From Isoptericola halotolerans (GTDB lineage Bacteria; Actinomycetota; Actinomycetes; Actinomycetales; Cellulomonadaceae): DNA of 64,000 bases. The number at the start of each line of letters is the position of its first letter. The stretch's first letter is position 1. The notes beneath the pieces were generated by a model. The model worked only from the letters and a program-made list of their open reading frames with translations, searched no databases and was not told where the DNA came from. Of the stretch, positions 28,398 through 36,472 are shown in pieces. The stretch is taken from the NCBI RefSeq assembly GCF_013149785.1, contig NZ_JABEZU010000004.1, positions 21,833 to 85,832 on the forward strand, read 5' to 3'. A program made the translations under genes and the position numbers.

Positions 28398-29434
28398 CGC
28401 TCGTCCTCCTTCGTCGTGTCGGCCTGCACCGACGTCTCGGCGACGTCCCCCGCCACCTCCGCGGACGCGGTACGGGACCGCAGCCGCGGGTCGGCGAGGT
28501 CGTTCAACGACTCGCCCATGAGCGTCATGCCCATCGCGGCGATCACGATCGCCAGCCCCGGGAACATCGCCGTCCACCAGATGCCGGAGGTGACGTCCGC
28601 GACCGCACGCTGCAGGTCGTAGCCCCACTCCGCGGCCGCCGTCGGCTCGATGCCGAACCCGAGGAAGCCGAGGCCCGCCAGGGTGAGGATCGCCTCCGAG
28701 GCGTTGAGCGTGACGATGAGGGGCAGCGTGCGCACCGAGTTGCGCAGCACGTGGCGGGTCATGATCCGCCGGTGCGGGGTGCCCAGCACCCGGGCGGCGT
28801 CGACGAACGCCTCGGACTTGACCCGCACCACCTCGGACCGCACCACGCGGAAGTACTGCGGGATGAACACCACGGTGATCGACAGCGCGGCGGCCAGGAT
28901 GCCGCCCCACATGCTCGACTGCCCCCCGGAGATCACGATCGCCAGCAGGATCGCCAGCAGCAGCGAGGGGAACGCGTAGATCGCGTCGGCCACCAGCACC
29001 AGCACCCGGTCCAGCCACCCGCCGAAGTACCCGGAGACCAGTCCCAGGAGCACACCGATGACCAGCGAGGCCGCCACCGCCACGACGACGACGAGGACGG
29101 CGGTCTGCGCACCCCAGATCACCCGGGAGAGCACGTCGTACCCACCCACGGTCGTGCCGAACCAGTGCTCGGCGCTGGGGGGCTGCTGCGTGCCGAAGCT
29201 GCCGGCCGCGTCGGAACGCTGCGACGGTCCGTACGGCGCGAGCAGCGGTGCGAGCGCGGCGAGCAGGACGAACGCCGTGGTGAGGCCGATGCCCGCCAGG
29301 AGCATGCCGCGCTGCAGGCCGACGCTCTGGCGCACCTGGCGCACCACCGGCGCCCGCCGCAGCCAGGCCCACCGGCCCCCCAGGTGCTCGGGCGCCGCGC
29401 CGGCGGTGCCGACGGACGAGATGGGGACGCTCAT
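28394..29434 (-). CDS. Oligopeptide ABC transporter permease (DppC type)
   Basis: A 346-residue permease. The N-terminus is cytoplasmic, then helix one (GMLLAGIGLTTAFVLLAALAPLLAPYG) and the characteristic HWFGTTVGGYDVLSRVIWG. The ABC-coupling EAA loop is EAFVDAARVLGTPHRRIMTRHVLRN (about residues 215-240). An acidic C-terminal tail extends past the last helix. It overlaps both neighbours by 4 nt or less. It pairs with the DppB-type permease at 29434 to form the channel. Confidence 0.93.
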
Positions 29435-30477
29435 CAGTACCTCACTCTCGGGTCGATCAGCGCGGCGATCACGTCCACCAGGAAGTTCGTCACCGCCACG
29501 ATCACCGCCATCAGCACGACGATGCCCTGCACCGCGACGAAGTCCCGCACGGTGAGGTACTGGGCGAGCTGGAAGCCCAGACCGCGCCACTCGAAGGTCG
29601 TCTCGGTCAGCACGGCTCCCACCAGCAGCATCGCCACCTGCATCCCGGCCACGGTGATGACCGGGATGAGCGCGGGCCGGGTGGCGTGGGCGGTGACGAG
29701 CCGGCGTTCGCGCACCCCGCGCGAACGGGCGGCGTCGACGTAGTCGGTGCCGAGGGTGGCGATCATGTTGGTCCGCACGAGCCGCAGGAACACCCCGGCC
29801 GTGAGCAGACCGAGCGCGACGGAGGGCAGCACGGCGTGGGAGAGCACGTCCTGCACCACCCACCACTGGCCGGTGCGGATCGCGTCCACCAGGTAGAACC
29901 CGGAGGACTCCCCGGCGAACCGCATCTCGATCTGCGCGGCGGTCGAGGCCCGGCCGGCCACGGGGAACCAGCCCAGCCCGACCGCGAAGATCAGCTTGAG
30001 CAGCAGGCCGGCGAAGAACACCGGGGTGGCGTAGGCCAGGATGGCGAGCACGCGCAGCCCGGCGTCGGGCCACCTGTCGCGGAAGTAGGCGGCGAGCATG
30101 CCCAGCGGCAGCCCGAGCACCACGGCGATCGCCACGGCGTACGCGGTGAGCTCGAGCGTCGCCCCGCCGTACAGGCCGAGCACCTCGATGACGGGCTGGT
30201 TGTCGCTGATGGTGGTGCCGAAGTCGCCGCGGACGATGCCGGTCAGGTACTCCCAGTACTGGACCAGCACGGGCCGGTCGTACCCGGCCTCCGTGATCCG
30301 GCGCTGCAGCTCGTCGGCGGAGAGGCGACCTCCCTGCGAGGCGGTGATGGGGTCACCGGTGGCTCGCATGAGCACGAACACGGTGGTGACCAGGATGAAC
30401 ACGGTCGGGATGATGAGCAGGAAGCGCACCAGGATGTAGCGTCCCAGTGCGCTTCCTGCCGTGGGTGTTGCGGCCAC
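29434..30477 (-). CDS. Oligopeptide ABC transporter permease (DppB type)
   Basis: A 347-residue permease with six helices. It begins GRYILVRFLLIIPTVFILVTTVFVLMR, followed by RATGDPI and the periplasmic LGLYGGATLELTAYA region. The EAA loop is TDYVDAARSRGVRERRLVTAHATRPALIPV, and the C-terminus is the typical DVIAALIDPRVRY. The start is GTG, 12 bp after the stop of the binding-protein gene, with only a weak ribosome-binding signal. Confidence 0.92.
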   Translation of the reverse strand: MAATPTAGSALGRYILVRFLLIIPTVFILVTTVFVLMRATGDPITASQGGRLSADELQRRITEAGYDRPVLVQYWEYLTGIVRGDFGTTISDNQPVIEVLGLYGGATLELTAYAVAIAVVLGLPLGMLAAYFRDRWPDAGLRVLAILAYATPVFFAGLLLKLIFAVGLGWFPVAGRASTAAQIEMRFAGESSGFYLVDAIRTGQWWVVQDVLSHAVLPSVALGLLTAGVFLRLVRTNMIATLGTDYVDAARSRGVRERRLVTAHATRPALIPVITVAGMQVAMLLVGAVLTETTFEWRGLGFQLAQYLTVRDFVAVQGIVVLMAVIVAVTNFLVDVIAALIDPRVRY

Positions 30478-30488
30478 GAGTGCTGCGC

Positions 30489-32141
30489 TCAGCCCTTGCT
30501 CAGCGCGCCGTAGCGGAACTTGAACGAGCCGTCGAGGGTGTCCTCGGCCCCGGAGACGTCCAGCCCGGTGACCGCGACCTGCGCACCCTGCATGTACGGG
30601 ATGGTCGACAGGTCGGCCGCGACGAGGTCCTGGATCTCCTCGAGCAGCGCGGTGCGCGCGTCCGGGTCGGTCTCGGTGGCCTGGGCGAGCAGCTTCTCGT
30701 CCACCTCAGGCTTCGAGTAGTGGTTGGCGAGGAAGTTGTCGGTCAGGAAGAACGGCGACAGGTAGTTCTCCGCGTCCGAGTAGTCCGGGAACCAGCCGAG
30801 CTGGAAGATCGGGTAGGCGTCCGCCGAGAAGTCCGAGGCGTAGGTGACCCACTCGGTGGACTGCAGGTCCACCTCGAACAGCCCGTCGGCCTGCAGCGCC
30901 TCCTGGATCACGGCGTACTCGTCACCCGACGACGGGCCGTACCGCTCGGCCACGTACTGGATGCTGAGGTCGACCGGGGTCTCGACGCCCGCGGCGTCGA
31001 GCACGTCGGCGGCCGCGGCCGCGTCGGGGGCCCCGGCGCCGTCGCCGTACATCTCCTTGAGGGACTCGGTCGCGCCGGTCACGCCCTCGGGGACGTAGGA
31101 GTACAGCGGCGTGAAGGTCCCCTTGTAGACGTCCTCGGAGATCGCGTCGCGGTCGATGAGGTGCGCCACCGCCTGCCGGACGGCGAGCGCCTTGTCCTCG
31201 TCGGCGTCGTCGGTCGTGGCACCGAAGGGCATGGTGTCGAAGTTGAAGACGAGGTAGCGGATCTCGCCGCCGGGCCCGTCGACGACCTGGACGGTGTCCT
31301 TGCCGCGCAGGTCCTCGACGTCCGTCGCGGACAGCGTGCGGAAGGCGACGTCGATGTTGCCCTGCTCCACGTCCAGCTTGAGGTTGGAGGAGTCGGTGTA
31401 GTAGCGGACGTTCACCGTCTCGGTGCGCGGCGCCTCGAGCACGCCGGCGTAGTCCGGGTTGGCCTGGTACTGGATCAGGTCGTTGATCGAGTACTGCGTG
31501 ATCGTGTACTGCCCGGCGAAGGCGTTGCCGTCCACGATGTCCGAGTCCGCGGTGACGTCGTCGGCCGAGAACACCTCCTCGTCGACGATGACGCCGGCGG
31601 GCGAGGACAGGATCTGCGGGAAGATCTGGTCGTTCTCCTCCAGCAGGTTGAAGACGACGGTGCGGTCGTCGACGGCCTCGACGGAGTCGAGGTTGTACAG
31701 CAGGCTCGACGGACCGTCCGGGTGGGCGATCTCGACCTGGCGGTCGAAGGAGAACTTCACGTCGGAGGCCGTGAGGTCGTTGCCGTTGGCGAACGTCAGG
31801 CCCTCCTTCAGCACGACGGTGTACTCGGTCGGCGCGGTGAACTCCGCGGACTCGGCGATGTCGGGCTCGACGTCGGAGGTCCCGTAGGGAGAGTTGAGGA
31901 GGAACGGGTAGACCTGGTTCATCACGGCGAACGACCCGTTGTCGTACGAGCCGGCCGGGTCGATCGAGGTGATCTGCTCGGTGGTGCCGACGGTGACCGA
32001 GCCGGCGTCACCGCCCCCACCGCCGTTGCCCGAGCCGTTCTCCGAGCTGCCGGACCCGCCGGAGCAGGCCGTCAGCACGAGCGCGAGGCCCGCCGTCGAT
32101 GCGACGGCCGCGAGCCGTCGGGAGGAGCGATTCGTCCTCAT
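30489..32141 (-). CDS. ABC transporter substrate-binding lipoprotein (family 5, peptide type)
   Basis: A 550-residue lipoprotein. The signal peptide ends in lipobox LTACSGG (Cys ~25), followed by a Ser/Gly-rich linker. The mature domain begins GSVTVGTTEQITSIDPAGSYDNGS, the family 5 N-terminal lobe, with EYTVVLKEGLTFANGNDLTASDVKFSFDR being diagnostic. It captures oligopeptides or related ligands for the two permeases and the fused ATPase downstream. AAGGGA precedes the ATG. Ligand specificity (peptides, heme, nickel or sugars in some homologues) cannot be read from sequence. Confidence 0.92.
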   Translation of the reverse strand: MRTNRSSRRLAAVASTAGLALVLTACSGGSGSSENGSGNGGGGGDAGSVTVGTTEQITSIDPAGSYDNGSFAVMNQVYPFLLNSPYGTSDVEPDIAESAEFTAPTEYTVVLKEGLTFANGNDLTASDVKFSFDRQVEIAHPDGPSSLLYNLDSVEAVDDRTVVFNLLEENDQIFPQILSSPAGVIVDEEVFSADDVTADSDIVDGNAFAGQYTITQYSINDLIQYQANPDYAGVLEAPRTETVNVRYYTDSSNLKLDVEQGNIDVAFRTLSATDVEDLRGKDTVQVVDGPGGEIRYLVFNFDTMPFGATTDDADEDKALAVRQAVAHLIDRDAISEDVYKGTFTPLYSYVPEGVTGATESLKEMYGDGAGAPDAAAAADVLDAAGVETPVDLSIQYVAERYGPSSGDEYAVIQEALQADGLFEVDLQSTEWVTYASDFSADAYPIFQLGWFPDYSDAENYLSPFFLTDNFLANHYSKPEVDEKLLAQATETDPDARTALLEEIQDLVAADLSTIPYMQGAQVAVTGLDVSGAEDTLDGSFKFRYGALSKG

Positions 32142-32184
32142 GGTGGTTCCCTTCTCGATTCGGCCAGCGGGTCGACCCCGGCCT

Positions 32185-32199
32185 GTCCACAGTGTGGAC
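32185..32199. promoter_or_regulatory. 15-bp operator-like palindrome upstream of the peptide importer
   Basis: GTCCACAGTGTGGAC has two 7-bp arms around one central base, 43 bp before the ATG of the binding-protein gene and in its leader or promoter. No regulator gene is adjacent, so a distant regulator would have to bind it. Confidence 0.4.
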
Positions 32200-32351
32200 G
32201 TTTCTAGCACGGCAATAAGTCGCCCAGATCACATATCGACGTACCGGGCGAGACCGTGACCGCATCGTGACGTCAGCCACACCCCCTGGCCCCGAGGGTG
32301 GCGGCGTCCGGCACCCGAGCGTTTCGACCGGCTCAGCGAGGCTCCGCGACC

Positions 32352-32357
32352 TAGACT
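32352..32357 (+). promoter_or_regulatory. -10 box TAGACT, leaderless
   Basis: TAGACT, 7 nt, then the ATG of the LPG-synthase-like gene. No Shine-Dalgarno sequence is present. Confidence 0.6.
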
Positions 32358-32364
32358 CGCGAGC

Positions 32365-35142
32365 ATGTCCCGAGCGCGAGAGGAGGCCCCTGCGGGTCAC
32401 GGCGCACCACGCCCCGTGGTGCACGAGGTCGGCACCTTCGCCGCGGACGAGCCGAACCCGCCGACCGGTGCCCTGCGGGCCCTGTTCTCCGTCGAGAGCG
32501 CGACCGACCGCGACGCCGGGCTCGTCCGCGTCGTCGACAACCCCGAGCAACGGGTCCGCAACCCCTCCGACCTGCTCGGACTCGTGCTCAGCGCGCTCGG
32601 TGTCGCCCTGGTGCTGGTGCTCTCGGTGGTCGCGCACGGCACCACCGAAGGGGTCACGCAGGACGTGCGCGCCTTCAACACGCTGCTCGGCGAGCTGCTC
32701 GTCTTCCCCGTGGCGGTGCTCGAGGGTCTCGTCACCCTCATCGTGCCGGTCGCGGTGCTCCTCGAGCTCGGCATGCGGCGGCTCGGTCGGCAGGTCGTCG
32801 AGTCGATCCTGGCGGCGATGCTCGGGCTCGTCCTCGGCGTGGCGGCCCTCCTGACCCTCTCCTGGCTCGGTAGCGACGAGCTCGTCCGCACCCTCTCCGT
32901 CTTCCGCGACGGGTCGTGGACGATCACGATCCCGGGCTACGTGGCCGCCATCGCCGGCCTGCTCACCACCGCCGGGCCGCGCACCCGCCGTCGGACGGTC
33001 CGCTGGTCCTGGAACCTGCTCTACGTGGCCCTCGTCGTCGCCCTCATCACCGGGCAGGCGGCGCTGCCGGGCGTGCTCGTGGCCCTCCTCCTGGGCCGTA
33101 TCGCCGGCCAGACCGTCCAGTACGCCTCCGGCGTGCGCTCGGAACGCGCCTACGGCGGCGACCTCGTCACCGCGGTCCGGCACGCCGGCTTCCGTCCCAC
33201 GGCCCTCGTCCGGGTCCGGGGAGTCTCCGCACAGGTCGACGACGACGGCACCGGCGACGGCACGAGCGTGCCGGACACCCGTGGCGGGTCGCTGCCCGAC
33301 GACACCGTCACCCACGTCGACGCCGCCGGCGAGGTCACCGGGCGCACCACGCTGCGGGCGATGCTGCGCCACCGGTCGCGACCCGGCTCGCGGGGAGGCT
33401 GGCGCAACGACCCGGAGCTCCCCTCGTCGGGCGCCCTGGCCGACCCCGCCACCGTCGCGCTCACCCGCGCCGGCGACACGCGGGTCTACGCCATGTTCGC
33501 GCCCGGCGCCGACCGCCGCGACGTCGTCGTCCTCGACGGCGACCGGCACGTGGTGGGGATGCTGACCCGTGCCTGGCGGGCGCTGCGGCTGCGAGGGCTG
33601 GAGGGCCGCGCCCAGGTGTCGCTGAAGGCCGTGGCCGAGCGCACCGCGCTGCTGACCTACGCGGCGACCGCCGCCGGCGTGCGCACGCCCCGCCTGCTGG
33701 GCGTCGGGGAGGCCGCCGACTCGATCGTCCTCGTCACCGAGCACGCCGAGGGCGCCGTCTCCTGGCGCGACCTGACCGACGAGGACCTCGAGGGCCCCGC
33801 CGGCGACGAGGTCCTCGCCGCGGCCTGGGAACAGCTCCGCCGCGCCCACACCGCCGGGCTCACGCACCACGCGCTCACCCCCGACGTGCTGCTGGTGGGA
33901 CGGGCCGACGACGGGACCGTGCAGGTCTGGCTCACCGGCTGGGAGCAGGGCGAGATCGCCTCCACCGCGCTGGGTCGTCGCCTGGACCTCACCCAGATGC
34001 TCGCCCTGCTCGCGCTGCACGTCGGACCCGCCCGCGCCGTGGCCTCCGCGGTGCGCGCGCTGCCCGACGCCGACGTGACCGCCGTCGGACCGTTGCTGCA
34101 GTCCGTCGCCCTGCCGCCGCCCACCCGGGTGGCCGTCCGCCAGCACAAGGGGCTGCTGGACGCGCTGCGCCAGGCGCTCGTCGAGCGCCTCCCCCAGGTC
34201 GACGTCCAGCCGCAGAACATCACGCGGTTCGGGACCCGCACGGTCGTGATGGTCACCCTGTTCCTCGTGGTGATCACCGCGCTGGTCACCACGATGAACC
34301 TCGACGAGATCACCGAGGCCGTCGGCCAGGCGAACCCGTGGTGGATCGTGGTGGCGTTCTGCCTCGGTGCGGTGACCTGGTTCGGTGCGGCGCTGACGTT
34401 CGTGGCGTTCTCACCGAAGCGGCTTCCGCTGTGGCGGGCGACGCTGACGCAGATGGCGGGCTCGTTCGTCGCGCTCGCCGCGCCCGCGGGGATCGGTCCC
34501 GCGGCGCTGAACCTGCGGATGCTCACGCGGCGCGGGGTCGCGGTGCCGATGGCGGTGGCGACCGTGGCCCTGGTCCAGGCGTCGCAGTTCGTGGTGACCG
34601 TCGTCCTGCTCGTGGTGCTGTCGATCTTCACCGGGTCGGGCGGTCTCATCGAGCTGCCGTCGATCACCGTGCTGCTCGCCATCGCCGGGGTCGCCGTGGC
34701 CGTGGTGACGACCCTGCTGATCCCGGCGGCCCGGCGATGGGCGTGGGAGAAGACCCGCCCGACCCTGGAACAGGTGTGGCCCCGTCTGTCGCAGATGCTC
34801 GGTCAGCCGCAGCGGCTGGTCCTCGGCGTCGGCGGCAACCTCATCATGTCGCTCGGCTACGTGCTGGCCTTCGACGCGGCGCTGGCGGCGTTCGGCCAGT
34901 CCCTGCGCCTCATCGACGTCGCGGTCATCTACCTGGTCGGCAACGCCCTCGGTGCGCTCGTGCCCACGCCCGGCGGTCTCGGTGGGGTCGAGGCGGCACT
35001 CACCGCGGGCCTGACGGCGGCCGGCGTCCCGGCGTCGATCGCGCTGTCCACGACGATCCTGTTCCGGCTCGTCACGTACTGGGGCCGCGTGCCCTTCGGA
35101 TGGGTGGCGATGCGCTACCTGGAGCGCAAGGGCGACCTCTGA
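32365..35142 (+). CDS. LPG-synthase-like membrane protein with embedded pseudokinase
   Basis: A 925-residue protein. Residues ~1-60 are cytoplasmic, ~65-230 hold about six helices, and ~250-620 are soluble. The soluble part is kinase-like: SLKAVAERTALLTY (lobe with a Lys), a VLVTEHAEG hinge, THHALTPDVLLV where HRDLTPDNVLV is expected, and LTGWEQGE where the DFG/DWE Asp is expected. Both catalytic Asp positions are thus lost. Residues ~630-925 are the LPG_synthase_TM (MprF/AglD flippase-like) domain, with the motif GALVPTPGGLGGVEAALT. It probably acts in lipid flipping or lipid modification, with the pseudokinase as a regulatory or binding module. It ends at a strong terminator hairpin. Confidence 0.85.
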   Translation: MSRAREEAPAGHGAPRPVVHEVGTFAADEPNPPTGALRALFSVESATDRDAGLVRVVDNPEQRVRNPSDLLGLVLSALGVALVLVLSVVAHGTTEGVTQDVRAFNTLLGELLVFPVAVLEGLVTLIVPVAVLLELGMRRLGRQVVESILAAMLGLVLGVAALLTLSWLGSDELVRTLSVFRDGSWTITIPGYVAAIAGLLTTAGPRTRRRTVRWSWNLLYVALVVALITGQAALPGVLVALLLGRIAGQTVQYASGVRSERAYGGDLVTAVRHAGFRPTALVRVRGVSAQVDDDGTGDGTSVPDTRGGSLPDDTVTHVDAAGEVTGRTTLRAMLRHRSRPGSRGGWRNDPELPSSGALADPATVALTRAGDTRVYAMFAPGADRRDVVVLDGDRHVVGMLTRAWRALRLRGLEGRAQVSLKAVAERTALLTYAATAAGVRTPRLLGVGEAADSIVLVTEHAEGAVSWRDLTDEDLEGPAGDEVLAAAWEQLRRAHTAGLTHHALTPDVLLVGRADDGTVQVWLTGWEQGEIASTALGRRLDLTQMLALLALHVGPARAVASAVRALPDADVTAVGPLLQSVALPPPTRVAVRQHKGLLDALRQALVERLPQVDVQPQNITRFGTRTVVMVTLFLVVITALVTTMNLDEITEAVGQANPWWIVVAFCLGAVTWFGAALTFVAFSPKRLPLWRATLTQMAGSFVALAAPAGIGPAALNLRMLTRRGVAVPMAVATVALVQASQFVVTVVLLVVLSIFTGSGGLIELPSITVLLAIAGVAVAVVTTLLIPAARRWAWEKTRPTLEQVWPRLSQMLGQPQRLVLGVGGNLIMSLGYVLAFDAALAAFGQSLRLIDVAVIYLVGNALGALVPTPGGLGGVEAALTAGLTAAGVPASIALSTTILFRLVTYWGRVPFGWVAMRYLERKGDL

Positions 35143-35154
35143 CCGGGTAGAGAC

Positions 35155-35194
35155 GCGAGGGCCCGCCGTCCGACAGCGGACGACGGGCCCTCGC
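35155..35194. terminator. 18-bp stem, tetraloop hairpin between convergent genes
   Basis: Arms 35155-35172 and 35177-35194 pair with one mismatch around the loop ACAG. It lies 13 bp after the stop of the membrane protein and 26 bp before the HU stop. A short T-run is absent. Confidence 0.75.
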
Positions 35195-35219
35195 GGCGCT
35201 GACCGAGGTCAGCGGGACG

Positions 35220-35501
35220 TCACTTGGCGACGGCCTTCTTCAGCAGCGAGCCGGCGCTGATCTTCACGCCGTAGCCCGCCGGGATCTGGATCTCCTCGCC
35301 GGTGCGCGGGTTGCGACCGGTACGGGCGGCACGCTCGACGCGCTCCACCGACAGCAGGCCCGTGAGCTTCACGGCCTCGCCCTTGCCGAGCGACTCGATC
35401 AGCACCTCCTGCAGGGCGTTGAGGGCGGCCTCGGCGTCCGACTTGGTCAGGTCGGCCTTGGCGGCGATGGCCGAGGCGAGCTCGGACTTGTTCAGCGACA
35501 T
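35220..35501 (-). CDS. HU family DNA-binding protein
   Basis: A 93-residue histone-like DNABII protein: MSLNKSELASAIAAKADLTKSDAEAAL, then VKLTGLLSVERVERAARTGRNPRTG with the DNA-bending beta arm (RNPRTGEEIQIPAG). It has standard bacterial HU length and no Lys-rich tail, unlike the paralog at 18804. GAAGGGA precedes the ATG. The mRNA seems to have a leader of about 80 nt with a hairpin. Confidence 0.93.
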   Translation of the reverse strand: MSLNKSELASAIAAKADLTKSDAEAALNALQEVLIESLGKGEAVKLTGLLSVERVERAARTGRNPRTGEEIQIPAGYGVKISAGSLLKKAVAK

Positions 35502-35529
35502 GTGAATCCCTTCTCCGGATCACGACGTA

Positions 35530-35556
35530 CGAGAACCGCACGTCGTCACGTTCTCG
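35530..35556 (-). promoter_or_regulatory. Leader hairpin upstream of HU
   Basis: CGAGAAC (35530-35536) and GTTCTCG (35550-35556) are inverted, 7 bp each, around 13 nt. The stem falls in the predicted HU leader, upstream of its ribosome-binding site. It may affect mRNA stability; no known riboswitch fold is recognised. Confidence 0.3.
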
Positions 35557-35588
35557 GTCGGTCCGGCGCGAACCGGTGGACCGGGAAC

Positions 35589-35594
35589 ACACTA
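35589..35594 (-). promoter_or_regulatory. Probable HU -10 box TAGTGT
   Basis: On the minus strand TAGTGT lies about 90 nt before the HU ATG, next to the AGGAAC/GTTCCT repeat at 35595-35614. The long leader contrasts with the leaderless genes around it. Confidence 0.3.
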
Positions 35595-35664
35595 AGGAAC
35601 ATCCGCAGGTTCCTGCGACTTTTGCGCCCTTCGGCGTGGCTCGCAGGACGTTGCGGACGGCCGG

Positions 35665-36402
35665 TCAGGCCTGCGGACCGTCCCGCAGGCCCTGCCCGGT
35701 GGTCTCGTGCAGGCGACGGCGCGACCGCACCACCAGCATCGCGGCGACGCCGATCAGCGCCACCAGAGCGGCACCGTAGACCAGGGGCATCGCCCCGGTC
35801 GAACCGTCGGTGGCGTCGGCGGCGGGCGTGACCTGCTCGGAGACGGTCTGCTCCGGCGCGGGCTGCCCGAGCGCCTCGGCGGAGGCGGCGTCGCCGGGCT
35901 CGGGCTCCTCGGGAGCGACGTCGGGCTGCGCCGCGACGACGTAGGAGTAGTCCCCCTCCACGGGGTGCCCGTCGGAGGAGACGACGCGCCACAGCACCTG
36001 GTGGTCCCCACCGACGGCCGGGGCGTCGAAGGTCGCGGTGACCTGCTCGCCGTCGACGGCGACGTCGGCCTCGACCTCGCCGTCGGGCGTGACCACCCGC
36101 ACCTGCGTACCATCCGCGATGATCTCGGCGCTGAACGTGAGCGTCAGCGAGCCGACCGGGGCGTCGAGCTCGTCACCGTCGGCAGGATCGGAGGAGACGA
36201 GCTGGTCGTGCGCACCGGCCGACGACGCCCCGAGGACGGTCACCGCGGTGCCACCGACCACCGTCAGCAGCATCGCGAGCGCCACGATCGCCGCCACCAC
36301 CCGGCCACGGTTCTTGCGCACCGGGGTCCAGTCGGGGCCGGACGGCCGGCGCGCGGCCGAGGGTCGGGGAGCAGGCTCGGAGCCCGCGGGTTTCTGCGCC
36401 AC
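35665..36402 (-). CDS. CopC-domain copper resistance protein, membrane-anchored
   Basis: A 245-residue protein. A short cytoplasmic Pro/Arg-rich segment is followed by a signal helix (VVAAIVALAMLLTVVGGTAVTV). Cleavage near SAGA would leave His as the first residue (HDQLVSSDPADGDELD), as needed for the Cu(II) brace of CopC. The domain ends in SSDGHPVEGDYSYVVA, a family signature. A C-terminal Ala/Glu/Pro linker and one membrane helix (MPLVYGAALVALIGVAAMLVV) anchor it. It probably binds Cu(II) outside the membrane. GTG is the start because TATGGT lies 6 nt upstream. Confidence 0.88.
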   Translation of the reverse strand: MAQKPAGSEPAPRPSAARRPSGPDWTPVRKNRGRVVAAIVALAMLLTVVGGTAVTVLGASSAGAHDQLVSSDPADGDELDAPVGSLTLTFSAEIIADGTQVRVVTPDGEVEADVAVDGEQVTATFDAPAVGGDHQVLWRVVSSDGHPVEGDYSYVVAAQPDVAPEEPEPGDAASAEALGQPAPEQTVSEQVTPAADATDGSTGAMPLVYGAALVALIGVAAMLVVRSRRRLHETTGQGLRDGPQA

Positions 36403-36408
36403 GGTGCG

Positions 36409-36414
36409 ACCATA
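36409..36414 (-). promoter_or_regulatory. -10 box TATGGT, leaderless, for the copC-like gene
   Basis: On the minus strand TATGGT, 6 nt, then GTG. It is identical to the csoR -10 box. The CsoR palindrome itself is not present here. Confidence 0.6.
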
Positions 36415-36460
36415 GCCGGGCGTGGCGGTCGGTCGCGAACCTCCGTGGCGCGAGATCAGG

Positions 36461-36466
36461 CACACT
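36461..36466 (+). promoter_or_regulatory. -10-like box CACACT, leaderless, for nadE
   Basis: CACACT (one base from TANNNT), 6 nt, then GTG at 36473. It is back to back with the copC-like promoter. Confidence 0.4.
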
Positions 36467-36472
36467 CGAGGG

